Positions 25,847 through 34,305 are shown, counted from the first letter of the stretch. The stretch: DNA of 56,825 nucleotides from Tissierellales bacterium (GCA_016938195.1 JAFGVC010000058.1:1-56825), one strand, 5' to 3'. A program made the numbers and translations. The notes: generated by a model from the sequence alone, not told the origin.

Positions 25847-27358
25847 TTAAACAAAGGGTAAAAAAAGCAAATTCAGAATGTATATCGTAATAATCATTAC
25901 CTGTGGCTTGATACCCTTCCTAATGAGATAATTAAATATCACGACTAAAAATATTAGCCCGGCGGAGCTACCGGATACATTGTTTACACCTATCATTAAT
26001 ACAAGTCTAAAAATTGTTTCACCTGTTACTAACCCTAGCAAAAAGACAAATATCTTGTGTGAAATTCTGAAAAACTTAATTTCCATCGGAAGGTTGACCC
26101 TCCGTAGCACGCCTTCTTCGCCGTAATAGAAGCCGTCAAAATAACCCTTGAGGGATAAGTAAACGACAGACCCTGCCATCATGATGGCAGATAGGATAAA
26201 AAAGGATAGCTCTTGTCTAACAACGCCGTAAATCATACCCAAAATCAATATAGGTGCGATAACTGTTTGTGTTGTGAAGTCTCCCATCCCGGCAACTGCT
26301 CCCATCAAGCCTTTTTTTGTGTCTGATATGTAAGCTTCACTGAAATGATGCCCCGCCTTCCTCTTATCTTCCAATTGTATGATATATCCATGTATAGCCG
26401 TTCCAACATTAGGTTCCGTATTAAAGAAGTCTAAATGTCTAACAATGCCATTTTCTCGTTCTTCTTTTTTTCCTCTATAGAGTTTTCTCATGATAGGTAC
26501 CATGCTAAAGCTAAAAGCCGGCCCCTGCAGCATCTCATAGCTGTAACAGGAATGTGTGAAATTCATCCAAAGCGTCCATGATTTAATCAAATCTTTACCT
26601 TTTATTTCAGAAGCCTTATATTTTTCTTGCTTAATTGTTTCCCTCTTTTGTGCCGAAAGCAATAAAATAATAATCAGAACCAAATATGCATCAAAGTGAA
26701 AATAAATTGAAAGCAGATAAGCTATCGCAAAAATAACGATATTATACTTATTTTTGAACCATAGAAGTGCTGATGCGGCAGATAAAATCAATAATATAAG
26801 CCCCGTTGTATTTAATACAACTGCTAAGGCAGGAACCTTAAGAATTAGATAATAAGCAGAAGCGTAAATAAACCAGGCTGAAACAGCAGCAAAAATAACA
26901 CTAACAATCAGCAACATGCCTTGAGGTAAATAAACATAATATTTTTTAAGCGCCGATACAGAATTATGTCTTATTTCTTTCTTTAAACGATCGATAAAAT
27001 ACTTATTGAAGACAAGCCTGTATTTCCACAGTATCAGGCCTAACATACTTACAGGAAATGCAATCGCTACAGCTGCTGCCGGCATCAGATTTAGTTTAAT
27101 CATGAGTAGGGCAGACAGTATACCCGCTAAACAAGGATCTCCCTTCAACGAGCCTCCCGTAGATGTGAAATCAATAAACAATAGATTAGATACCGCTCCG
27201 GCAAGTAATCCACTCATAGCATCTCCCAGAACCAAGCCTGTCAAAAGTCCCGAGAACACCGAACGGTATAAGGTAAAATATCCAATGCCAAAAGTAAATG
27301 ACGTAGAGCTTCCGATATAGTATATGAGGCCAAGTAACAAAAAGCCTGTCAGAGTCAT
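25847..27358 (-). CDS. mannose-family PTS, fused IIC-IID membrane subunit
   Basis: A 503-residue membrane protein in which the usually separate IIC and IID subunits are one chain. Residues 1 to about 236 are the hydrophobic IIC part (SGLLTGLVLGDAMSGLLAGA). About 257-503 is IID, with SWTLWMNFTHSCYSYEMLQG and RHLDFFNTEPNVGTAIHG matching the conserved IID region. Separate subunits are about 260-270 residues each, so both are slightly short but complete. It should form the sugar channel fed by IIA and IIB encoded just upstream. ATG behind AAGGAGG, 11 bases after IIB. The cargo sugar is unknown. Confidence 0.85.
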   Translation of the reverse strand: MTLTGFLLLGLIYYIGSSTSFTFGIGYFTLYRSVFSGLLTGLVLGDAMSGLLAGAVSNLLFIDFTSTGGSLKGDPCLAGILSALLMIKLNLMPAAAVAIAFPVSMLGLILWKYRLVFNKYFIDRLKKEIRHNSVSALKKYYVYLPQGMLLIVSVIFAAVSAWFIYASAYYLILKVPALAVVLNTTGLILLILSAASALLWFKNKYNIVIFAIAYLLSIYFHFDAYLVLIIILLLSAQKRETIKQEKYKASEIKGKDLIKSWTLWMNFTHSCYSYEMLQGPAFSFSMVPIMRKLYRGKKEERENGIVRHLDFFNTEPNVGTAIHGYIIQLEDKRKAGHHFSEAYISDTKKGLMGAVAGMGDFTTQTVIAPILILGMIYGVVRQELSFFILSAIMMAGSVVYLSLKGYFDGFYYGEEGVLRRVNLPMEIKFFRISHKIFVFLLGLVTGETIFRLVLMIGVNNVSGSSAGLIFLVVIFNYLIRKGIKPQVMIITIYILNLLFLPFV

Positions 27359-27369
27359 ATTATTCCTCC

Positions 27370-27837
27370 TTATATCAATTTCGAAATAGGGATTGTTTTA
27401 TCCTCCGGAATCATCTGTATTTCAACCGGTATCCCCAGATTTTCAATCGTTTTGATTGCATCTATTTCTTCTGCAGATAAAAAAATGTTCTTGTGCAAAG
27501 CTTTTCTGTCACTTCGTGAACCCGTACCACCCAGTATAATCCTTTCAAGCTTCAAGCCTTCGACTAACAATGTTTTAAAAACGATTGGACTCTTTGCCAA
27601 AAGCAAAATTTTCCCTTCGAGTTTAGAGATAATGTCGTTTGCTTTATCTTCACTTAAAATTTGGGTTTGAATATTTTTGGGTGCGGCTACCAAAGCAACT
27701 TTTTTTAAAAATTCATTTGCGAATAATTCATTGTCAATAATGACGACATGGTCTGCTTTTAAATATGGAATCCATCTGATAGTGACCTGTCCATGGATTA
27801 ATCGGTCATCTATTCTAGCAAAAATTTTAGACTTCAA
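27370..27837 (-). CDS. mannose-family PTS component IIB
   Basis: A 155-residue cytoplasmic phosphotransferase. The ARIDDRLIHGQV motif places the phosphorylated histidine at H15. It accepts phosphate from IIA and passes it to the sugar during import. The start is TTG behind AGGAGG. It lies 9 bases after IIA and 11 before the fused IIC-IID gene, so all three form one operon. Confidence 0.93.
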   Translation of the reverse strand: MKSKIFARIDDRLIHGQVTIRWIPYLKADHVVIIDNELFANEFLKKVALVAAPKNIQTQILSEDKANDIISKLEGKILLLAKSPIVFKTLLVEGLKLERIILGGTGSRSDRKALHKNIFLSAEEIDAIKTIENLGIPVEIQMIPEDKTIPISKLI

Positions 27838-27846
27838 GTATTCCTC

Positions 27847-28221
27847 CTATATCAATCCAAGCTCTTGGTTGGCATATTTGATTGATTCTTTAGATAAGTC
27901 AATCAGTTTGTGTATGTCTTGTTTTTCTGTCAAATAATATTCAAGCAGCATCGGAAGATTAACGCCGGTGATGACATTAACCTTGTCATTCATCATGTTT
28001 GCAGCGATGTTAAATGGCGTACCTCCAAATATATCAACAAAAATATAGGTTGGAATATTGTCATTGATAACATTGCGAAGCCGGGACTGAAGATTTGACA
28101 AGTCATCCCCCGAATCAATCGCGAACGCCACAGTATGTTCTTGCTTTCCTGCTATCATTTCAACACTTTTGAGCAATTCTTGCCCAAAATGACCATGTGT
28201 TATTAGAATTGTTTTTTTCAT
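27847..28221 (-). CDS. mannose-family PTS component IIA
   Basis: A 124-residue EIIA-Man fold protein. ITHGHFGQELL puts the active histidine at H9, phosphorylated by HPr. FVDIFGGTPFNIA is the second family motif. It is a stand-alone IIA, first gene of the PTS operon. ATG behind GAGGTAA. No LevR-type activator gene is adjacent in this window. Confidence 0.93.
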   Translation of the reverse strand: MKKTILITHGHFGQELLKSVEMIAGKQEHTVAFAIDSGDDLSNLQSRLRNVINDNIPTYIFVDIFGGTPFNIAANMMNDKVNVITGVNLPMLLEYYLTEKQDIHKLIDLSKESIKYANQELGLI

Positions 28222-28264
28222 TTGATTACCTCATGCTCTCTTCAATTAATCATAAGATTAATTC

Positions 28265-28291
28265 ATTATAACATATGAACCCATGATATGT
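28265..28291 (-). promoter_or_regulatory. PTS operon -10 element and adjoining imperfect palindrome
   Basis: TATAAT (minus strand, 28265-28270) is directly preceded by an imperfect 21-base palindrome with arms ACATAT and ATATGT (28271-28291), filling the -35/-10 spacer. No good -35 is seen, which suggests an activator- or repressor-controlled promoter. Confidence 0.4.
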
Positions 28292-28395
28292 ATCTCCTAA
28301 CCCATCAAAAATATTTTATACCTTTTTATTTTCATGGAATTTTTGCAAATAATTTGATATAGTAATAAAAGAATATCTTAGCAAGGGAGAAAGAA

Positions 28396-28656
28396 ATGAA
28401 AACTGAAAATTTTAAATTTTTTCAAAACAAAGATTGTGAGTATTTTCCATGCCATAAGGGCATACCGATAGAAGAATTCAACTGTCTGTTCTGCTTTTGC
28501 CCTCTTTATATGCTGAAAGATGAATGTGGTGGTAACTTTATCAAAAATGGAGATGTCAAAGATTGTAGCCATTGCACACTTCCTCATGCTTCAGGGAGTT
28601 ATGATTATATCATGTCTAAAATCGATGAGGTCGTTAAAAGAGGCAGTGATTTTTAA
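28396..28656 (+). CDS. cysteine-rich small-domain protein
   Basis: An 86-residue protein with eight cysteines (C14, C19, C30, C33, C35, C44, C57, C60) and histidines H20 and H64, matching the cysteine-rich small domain family (FNCLFCFCPLY, CGG, KDCSHCTLPH). It probably binds zinc or an iron-sulfur cluster; no function is established. ATG behind AAGGGAGA. The last seven codons and the stop lie inside a large hairpin (28630-28676). Confidence 0.82.
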   Translation: MKTENFKFFQNKDCEYFPCHKGIPIEEFNCLFCFCPLYMLKDECGGNFIKNGDVKDCSHCTLPHASGSYDYIMSKIDEVVKRGSDF

Positions 28657-28676
28657 TCGCTGCCTCTTTTAACGAC
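28630..28676. terminator. bidirectional 20-base-pair hairpin terminator
   Basis: The arms 28630-28649 and 28657-28676 pair over 20 bases with one G-T wobble, and the seven-base loop holds the stop codon of the Cys-rich gene. It lies between two convergent genes and can stop both. A partial copy of the right arm recurs at 28716-28729 inside the amrS end. Confidence 0.75.
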
Positions 28677-28726
28677 AAAGTCTTAGTTCTATTTTCTTTG
28701 GTATTAATTTTTTTTATCGCTGCCTC

Positions 28727-29584
28727 TTATTGTATGCCAGGTACATTTCCGATATAAACACGTTTTAGGTGCTTTTGAGCTATTTTTTTGGCTTGAATCA
28801 AGGTTTCTACTTTCGTAGGCGGATGGTCCATCTTATAAGCCGGAAAGTATCTTGAAAGGTGTAGGGCTATGTTGTCATCAATCGAAGCAATCCATTTAAA
28901 CATTTCTTCCAGTTCATCCATTTGATCGTTTTCTTGTTCCACAATCAATGCCGTTATTTCCAGATAGGACATTTTGGAGATAAGTTTAATTGACTCGAGT
29001 ACAGGTGCCTTCGCTCCCCGACACACGTTTTTGTAAAACGCGTCTGAAAACGACTTTAAATCGACGTTGAATGCGTCAATATAGGGAATCAAATCGCCAA
29101 GTGGCTTGAGGTCAATAAAGCCGTTTGTAACACAAACAGTGGCTATATTTCGTTTCTTTGCTAAATCCGCAATATCCATCATATACTCAATCCAAACCAC
29201 AGGTTCGTTGTAGGTGAAAGCAACCGATTTTAACCCCAACTGATAGACTTCCTCTATGATTTCTTCAGGCGTCATCCGAATAAAGGGCGGATTTTTATCT
29301 AAAGCAATGCGGTGATTTTGACAAAAAAGACAACTGAGATTGCATCCACGACTGCCATAGGACATAATTTTCGATCCCGGCATAAAATGGTATAGTGGTT
29401 TCTTTTCGATAGGGTCTATTGCTTTGGAAGTAATAACGCCATAGTTGAGTGTCATCAATCTACCTTCTATGTTTTTCCTCTGTCCACACAGCCCACATTG
29501 ATTTTTTAAAATCAAACAATGGTGAGGACAGAGTTGACACCTAATCCCTTTTGCTTCTTCTGACCAATAAAGCGCTTCCTTCAT
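28727..29584 (-). CDS. amrS: AmmeMemoRadiSam system radical SAM enzyme, C-terminally short
   Basis: A 285-residue radical SAM protein. The N-terminal cysteine cluster (C16, C19, C23, C30, C33) precedes the radical SAM motif GCNLSCLFCQN (C81, C85, C88). It is the third partner of the AMMECR1/MEMO pair, encoded 9 bases upstream. The family usually continues after the VYIGNVPG motif with a cysteine-rich zinc ribbon of about 45 residues; here the chain stops at VPGIQ. The stop codon is followed by a copy of part of the nearby terminator stem, hinting at a 3' deletion. The enzymatic core is intact. Confidence 0.87.
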   Translation of the reverse strand: MKEALYWSEEAKGIRCQLCPHHCLILKNQCGLCGQRKNIEGRLMTLNYGVITSKAIDPIEKKPLYHFMPGSKIMSYGSRGCNLSCLFCQNHRIALDKNPPFIRMTPEEIIEEVYQLGLKSVAFTYNEPVVWIEYMMDIADLAKKRNIATVCVTNGFIDLKPLGDLIPYIDAFNVDLKSFSDAFYKNVCRGAKAPVLESIKLISKMSYLEITALIVEQENDQMDELEEMFKWIASIDDNIALHLSRYFPAYKMDHPPTKVETLIQAKKIAQKHLKRVYIGNVPGIQ

Positions 29585-29593
29585 ATTAACCTC

Positions 29594-31003
29594 CTAATAA
29601 TGGCGAACAACCTGAAATCTTTGCAATTCATAGGTTTCCCATGGTTGAATACCCGCCTTCCGGAGTGCTATGGATAACTGCTCATCAATTGAATTAACGC
29701 CATCAAGATTCGGTAATAGCAGTCCCTTTTTATGACCTCGCGAAACAATCACACCATATTTTTCGACGTCCAATTGCTCTTTCGATGTAATTTTTTCCGG
29801 AGGAAATAAAACATCTACAGAATAAACTAAATTTTCTAGTTCTTCTTTTTTTACCGGATAAAATCTTGGGTCATAAAGGCCTGCACTGATTGCATTAGCT
29901 ATAATTTCCTGGGCAATATTATCTTTTGTCGGTTCAATGGTTCCAATACAACCTCTTAATTGACCCTCTTTTTTGATTGAAACAAATACCCCTGATTTTT
30001 TTGTCATAAGCTCTTGAGGGAGATCTAATTCCTTTAATTTGATTTCTTCTCCCACACTCACCATTGTTTCTAATGCTTTTCTAGCCAATTGCACTAGCGC
30101 GTCTTCCTTATTTCTCATCTTTTTGATAGAAGAATTGTTTTGCTCCTGTATCAGATTGTATATTTCCATATCTTTTGATTTTTTGATTACTTTAAGTGAC
30201 ACACAGCCATAACCGACTCCAAAAGGACCCTCATAAGAGAGCACTTCATTTTCTGTAGTCAATCCATCCAATGCCCCCATCATTATTTGAATCGATCTTA
30301 ATCCGCATTCGCCTGCTTTTTCTGCCAATTTACTATCCATTGTCATGATGTCGACTCTTTGATTGGCTTGCAGATAAGTCATCATTTTTTCATCAAATAT
30401 TTTTCCTTCTTTGGCATATCCCGAGGGAGCTTGACGTGTCAATCTGTGCGATAAATCACCGCTGGCAATCACAACCACTTTTTTATCTAATTCCTCAGCG
30501 GCTCTCTGGATAGCTTGTCCAAAGGCGTATAGCTCTGTGTTTTTAAGTAGCCCATAAGTGATATGGATTAATTGGAATTGCTGATAATGATGAAGAATAT
30601 AAGAAAGAGGAACCAATGCTCCGTGATCAATTCCTTCATCAAGATCATAGTCTTGTTTAAGCTCTTCATCCAACTTTAAAACAGGAATATGCATCCGTTC
30701 TGAAATAGACATAATAGCGTCCGCAAGCTCAAGATCATTGTCGAATGACATTTGAATGTGTTCGTATCCAAAGGAAGCGAAATTTCCTGTCAACTTTTGT
30801 TTGTAGTGAACTACGACTGCGTCTCGGAAAAGATTACCGTGTGGTGTTATCAAAATAATCGTTTCCGGATCAAGTGAACGAATCAATGAACCAATCTCGT
30901 TCATGGCGTGTATTGTCTTTTGAATTTTCTTCTCTTCGCCTTTTCCGATTTCCGGAAGAATTAAAGGAGGATGAGGCATCAAAAAACCGCTCATTATCGT
31001 CAT
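29594..31003 (-). CDS. AmmeMemoRadiSam A-B fusion (MEMO/LigB-like plus AMMECR1 domains)
   Basis: A 469-residue protein. Residues 1 to about 275 form a class III extradiol-dioxygenase-like (MEMO/AmmB) domain, with HPPLILPEIG, TPHGN, DHGALVPL and ASGDLSHR supplying metal-type histidines. About 305-469 is an AMMECR1 domain with the invariant LRGCIGTIEP. The radical SAM partner follows 9 bases on, forming the complete AmmeMemoRadiSam triad. Eukaryotic homologues are known, but the joint bacterial function is not established; a role in modifying a macromolecule has been proposed. ATG behind GGAGGG. Confidence 0.9.
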   Translation of the reverse strand: MTIMSGFLMPHPPLILPEIGKGEEKKIQKTIHAMNEIGSLIRSLDPETIILITPHGNLFRDAVVVHYKQKLTGNFASFGYEHIQMSFDNDLELADAIMSISERMHIPVLKLDEELKQDYDLDEGIDHGALVPLSYILHHYQQFQLIHITYGLLKNTELYAFGQAIQRAAEELDKKVVVIASGDLSHRLTRQAPSGYAKEGKIFDEKMMTYLQANQRVDIMTMDSKLAEKAGECGLRSIQIMMGALDGLTTENEVLSYEGPFGVGYGCVSLKVIKKSKDMEIYNLIQEQNNSSIKKMRNKEDALVQLARKALETMVSVGEEIKLKELDLPQELMTKKSGVFVSIKKEGQLRGCIGTIEPTKDNIAQEIIANAISAGLYDPRFYPVKKEELENLVYSVDVLFPPEKITSKEQLDVEKYGVIVSRGHKKGLLLPNLDGVNSIDEQLSIALRKAGIQPWETYELQRFQVVRHY

Positions 31004-31084
31004 GTTTTATCCCTCCAATTGTCTTTTGATTTCATTATATCACTATGTGAAATCGAATAAAAGCAAGTAGGCCTAACTACACGA

Positions 31085-31591
31085 TTATTTTATTTTGATA
31101 TATTCGACAAAGCGCTTTCTTTCAATAAGTGATTTAAATAGGACTACTCCCACTATGGATACTACCACAAACTCGCCAATTGAAACGAAAAATATTGACG
31201 GAAGCAAGGGTAAATCAAACATATAATATAACTGTAAACCAATAATGATACCATTTGTAATAACAGGTGCAAGACTTGCAATAAATAAAGCCTTCAATCC
31301 ATTACCCAATTTATTGCTTATATAAGCAATAAATATAAGCGCTATAAAGGTTGCTGTAGTTCCAAATATAACATCGATTATGCCAAGCGGGCTGAATAAA
31401 TTAGCAACAGCGCATCCCAATGTCAATCCCGGAATATAGGACGGATCAATAAACACGATTAACACCAATAACTCTGAAATTCGAAATTGAATCTGTCCAT
31501 AGCTAATATACTGGAATGCCAACGTAATGGCAACATATAGAGCCGCCATCAAAGCATTTCTAACCATATAATTTATTGTGCTTTTTTTCAT
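31085..31591 (-). CDS. queT: queuosine precursor transporter QueT
   Basis: A 168-residue membrane protein of five or six helices, the QueT (COG4708) family of ECF S components that import preQ0/preQ1 or related queuosine precursors. ISYGQIQFRISELLVLIVF and GCAVANLFSPLGIIDVIFGT are the family signature. It would need an energising module; ecfA1-ecfA2-ecfT are encoded nearby at 33.5-36 kb. It has its own leader, discussed separately. ATG with GGAG. preQ1 riboswitches commonly control this family. Confidence 0.9.
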   Translation of the reverse strand: MKKSTINYMVRNALMAALYVAITLAFQYISYGQIQFRISELLVLIVFIDPSYIPGLTLGCAVANLFSPLGIIDVIFGTTATFIALIFIAYISNKLGNGLKALFIASLAPVITNGIIIGLQLYYMFDLPLLPSIFFVSIGEFVVVSIVGVVLFKSLIERKRFVEYIKIK

Positions 31592-31694
31592 AAAAAAAAC
31601 TCCTTTAACATTTTTAATGTTTCTGGAGTACCAACTGAAATGAATAGTTTACTCATTTCTTGTTTTTTAAAGTGGGTACCAAGAAAACACTTTG
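31592..31694 (-). ncRNA. structured queT leader, candidate preQ1-type riboswitch
   Basis: On the minus strand, P1 AAAGTG/CACTTT carries a 13-base loop with GGTACC; P2 GAAATGA/TCATTTC follows; then a linker with GGTACTCC. ACTCC pairs with GGAGT of the queT ribosome-binding site, around a second stem AACATT/AATGTT. The loop bases GTACC can pair with GGTAC, using the first two bases of ACTCC, so a pseudoknot and ribosome-binding-site sequestration exclude each other. queT is a classic preQ1 target. I could not match the consensus of preQ1-I; classes II and III could not be tested. Confidence 0.55.
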
Positions 31695-31709
31695 TTACTT
31701 ATAATAGAT

Positions 31710-31734
31710 TGCGCCGACCTAAAAAGTCGGCGCA
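31710..31734 (-). terminator. terminator-like hairpin after rpsI
   Basis: TGCGCCGAC and GTCGGCGCA form a perfect 9-pair stem with a 7-base loop. The minus strand lacks a clear U-tract, so it may only partly terminate the rplM-rpsI transcript. Confidence 0.6.
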
Positions 31735-31746
31735 TAAATGAAAATA

Positions 31747-32136
31747 TTAACGTTTTGAGAATTGAGGTGAACGACGGGCTTTTTTTAGGCCGTATTTCTT
31801 TCTCTCTACCATCCTTGAATCTCTTGTTAAGAAGCCTGCTTTTTTAAGTATCGGTCTTAAATCCAAGTCAGCTTCCAATAATGCTCTTGAAATACCATGT
31901 CTAACAGCGCCTGCCTGTCCGGTGTATCCGCCACCTTTAACTGTACAATTGATATCAAAGCTGTCAATGGTATCTGTAATAACCAATGGCTCTTTTACAA
32001 TTGTCTTTAAGGTTTCATAATCGAAATAAGTATCTATATCTCTTTCATTAATGACTATTTTACCTGTTCCAGGCGTCATGAATACTCTTGCAATAGCTTT
32101 TTTTCTTCTACCGGTTCCGTAATATTGCGTTTTCAT
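31747..32136 (-). CDS. rpsI: 30S ribosomal protein S9
   Basis: A 129-residue S9 with the N-terminal [13 protein letters not shown] and the conserved C-terminal [17 protein letters not shown] tail, whose last residues reach the P-site tRNA on the ribosome. It follows rplM by 17 bases, the universal L13-S9 pair, and shares its promoter inside truA. Confidence 0.97.
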   Translation of the reverse strand: MKTQYYGTGRRKKAIARVFMTPGTGKIVINERDIDTYFDYETLKTIVKEPLVITDTIDSFDINCTVKGGGYTGQAGAVRHGISRALLEADLDLRPILKKAGFLTRDSRMVERKKYGLKKARRSPQFSKR

Positions 32137-32153
32137 AATATCCTCCTCTCTTC

Positions 32154-32582
32154 CTAAACCTCGTAAACTTCAGGCATTTGAGCTTGATGCTCGTGTTCCG
32201 GGCCTGCGTATACTCTAAGTTTCTTGATTATTTGTCTGCCTAATCTGTTTTTTGGAACCATTCCTTTAACAGCTAAGTAAACAGCTTGTTCAGGAGTTTT
32301 ACTCATGAATTCTCTATAGGTTATTTCTTTCAAACCTCCAGAATATCCCGTGTGATGTCTATGCATCTTGGTATCTAGTTTTTTACCAGTCAAAACAACC
32401 TTGGCGCAATTGACAATGATAACGTGATCTCCTGTATCTATGTGAGGTGTATATATAGGCTTATGCTTTCCTCTAAGAAGATTAGCAACTTCTGTGGCAA
32501 GTCTTCCTAAAGTTTTACCTTCAGCATCGATTACATACCATTTTCTTTCTACTTCACTAGGCTTAGCCATGTAACTTCTCAT
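32154..32582 (-). CDS. rplM: 50S ribosomal protein L13
   Basis: A 142-residue L13 ([39 protein letters not shown]), an early assembly protein of the large subunit. ATG behind GGAGGG. A good promoter in the end of truA gives a leader of about 83 bases with a bulged hairpin, consistent with the autoregulated L13 leaders known in Firmicutes. Confidence 0.97.
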   Translation of the reverse strand: MRSYMAKPSEVERKWYVIDAEGKTLGRLATEVANLLRGKHKPIYTPHIDTGDHVIIVNCAKVVLTGKKLDTKMHRHHTGYSGGLKEITYREFMSKTPEQAVYLAVKGMVPKNRLGRQIIKKLRVYAGPEHEHQAQMPEVYEV

Positions 32583-32629
32583 AGCTTTCCCTCCTTATCC
32601 TATTTGATTTTATTCATTATATATTTGTT

Positions 32630-32655
32630 ATAAGAAACCGGGGCAGGGTTCTTAT
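32630..32655 (-). promoter_or_regulatory. L13-leader-like hairpin upstream of rplM
   Basis: ATAAGAA-CC pairs with GGTTTCTTAT with one bulged base; the loop is C-rich. It lies in the rplM leader and lacks a U-tract. Rfam describes an L13 leader in Firmicutes; whether this fits the model needs a covariance search. Confidence 0.5.
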
Positions 32656-32671
32656 TTACATACACTAAGGT

Positions 32672-32700
32672 ATTTTATAACATGGTTCCCAGTGTGTCAA
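32672..32700 (-). promoter_or_regulatory. promoter of rplM-rpsI inside the truA end
   Basis: A perfect TTGACA (32695-32700), a 17-base spacer and TAAAAT (32672-32677) on the minus strand. The element overlaps the last codons and stop of truA. Confidence 0.7.
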
Positions 32701-33478
32701 GGTTTTTTTGCTGCAAAAAATTCTTTAAGCTTTGATGTTCATAGAATACGTCATAAAGAAATAAACCTTGCGCTTTTGCTGTATGTCCGGCTATTTTTCT
32801 GTCTTTAGCGTTTAATATCTTCAAAATTTCTTCAGGTTCAAAGCGTCCTCTTGCGATATCTATTAATGTTCCGGCTATAATACGCACCATATTATACAGG
32901 AATCCATTGCCGGTAATCACAATTGAAAGCAAATGCGATTTTTTTTCAATTCTAATATCGTAGATGTTCTTAACAAAATTTTTCGTTGATGATCCTGCCG
33001 ACATAAAGGAAGAAAAATCATGTTCTCCAAGTAAAAACAAAGAGGCCTTTTGCATTTTATCTAAGTCGAGTGAATAAGTGACTTTGTAGCTATAATCCTC
33101 TAAAAACGGGCTGGAACAATCATGGTTGTATATTTGATACAAATAAGTCTTGCCAATTGCGTCGTATCTTGCATGAAAATCTTTATCTACAATAGCTGCG
33201 TTTTTTATCTTAATTTCCTGAGGCAATTTAACATTTAGTGCGCGTACGATATTTTCAGGATGAACGTCACTCACTGTGTGGAAATTTGCAACCTGATTAA
33301 ACGCATGGACACCGGCATCCGTTCTTCCTGAAGCATTCAAATGAATGGGTGATTTGAATGTATCATAGTAGGCTTCTTCAATTCTTTCCTGAATCGTATT
33401 TGAGCTCGCTTGCTTTTGCCAACCCATAAAATTCGTTCCTTTATAGGCAATTATCAGTTTAATATTTTTCTCATTCAA
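32675..33478 (-). CDS. truA: tRNA pseudouridine(38-40) synthase
   Basis: A 267-residue TruA, converting uridines 38-40 of tRNA anticodon stems to pseudouridine. The catalytic aspartate is D54 in the NASGRTDAGVHA motif. The start is TTG behind AGGTGAG; an overlapping ATG is out of frame. It follows ecfT by 14 bases, the usual clostridial order ecfA1-ecfA2-ecfT-truA-rplM-rpsI. Confidence 0.96.
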   Translation of the reverse strand: MNEKNIKLIIAYKGTNFMGWQKQASSNTIQERIEEAYYDTFKSPIHLNASGRTDAGVHAFNQVANFHTVSDVHPENIVRALNVKLPQEIKIKNAAIVDKDFHARYDAIGKTYLYQIYNHDCSSPFLEDYSYKVTYSLDLDKMQKASLFLLGEHDFSSFMSAGSSTKNFVKNIYDIRIEKKSHLLSIVITGNGFLYNMVRIIAGTLIDIARGRFEPEEILKILNAKDRKIAGHTAKAQGLFLYDVFYEHQSLKNFLQQKNLDTLGTML

Positions 33479-33492
33479 TATTTCTCACCTTT

Positions 33493-34305
33493 TTATACTA
33501 TTCCAAAGGGATAAAATCTGATCCATATGATGGCAAAAACATAAATGACTGAAATCAGTATCGCCACATAATCCGCCCTAACCATCATCAATTTTCTCAT
33601 TCTGGTCCTATGCTCTCCACCCCTATAACATCTTGCTTCCATTGCCATTGCCAATTCATCGGCTCTTCTAAAAGCACTGACAAATAAAGGAACCAATAAC
33701 GGTACAAGACTTTTGGCTCTTCTAACAATGTTGCCACTTTCAAAATCTGCTCCTCTAGCCTTTTGAGCTTTCATAATTTTTTCGGTTTCTTCCATTAAAG
33801 TAGGTATGAATCGAAGTGCTATCGTCATCATCATGGCTAACTCATGAGCAGGAAGTCCTATTTTTTTATAAGGATTTAACAAGCTCTCGATGCCATCTGT
33901 TAATAAAATCGGTGAGGTTGTTAACGTAAGCATCGAAGTCCCTATAATTAATAGAATGAGTCTTAATGCCATGAATCCGGCTTGTCTTAATCCCTCTCGT
34001 GTAATATCCAAAAATCCGATTTGATACAATATCTCTCCGGGAGTCATGAAAAGATTTATCAAAAAGGTAATCGCAATAATAATTAGAATGGGTTTTAATC
34101 CTCTAATAATCATTTTGAAAGGTACTTTTGAAAGTCCAATAACAATGGCTAAAAACAAGAATACCAGAAAATAAGCATAAAATTTATTGATTAAAAACAA
34201 TGAAATTATATAGATAAATGTAATGGATATTTTAACCCTTGGGTCTAAATCATGTATTTTGGATTCTATGGGATAGTGCTGTCCTATCGTTATATTTTTA
34301 AGCAT
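33493..34305 (-). CDS. ecfT: ECF transporter transmembrane protein EcfT
   Basis: A 270-residue membrane component of the energy-coupling-factor vitamin transporters. It couples the ATPases EcfA1 and EcfA2 to exchangeable S components. Two ARG-type motifs, KARGADF and ARCYRGG, contact the ATPases. ATG at 34305 behind AGGAG overlaps the ecfA2 end by 8 bases; a longer upstream in-frame version is not favoured. QueT in the same window is a possible S component. Confidence 0.94.
   Translation of the reverse strand: MLKNITIGQHYPIESKIHDLDPRVKISITFIYIISLFLINKFYAYFLVFLFLAIVIGLSKVPFKMIIRGLKPILIIIAITFLINLFMTPGEILYQIGFLDITREGLRQAGFMALRLILLIIGTSMLTLTTSPILLTDGIESLLNPYKKIGLPAHELAMMMTIALRFIPTLMEETEKIMKAQKARGADFESGNIVRRAKSLVPLLVPLFVSAFRRADELAMAMEARCYRGGEHRTRMRKLMMVRADYVAILISVIYVFAIIWIRFYPFGIV

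Noticed and set aside
31592-31694. Preq1-I riboswitch before queT
   Set aside because: The short preQ1-I consensus with its A-rich tail after a C-rich loop is not seen; the leader is built differently.
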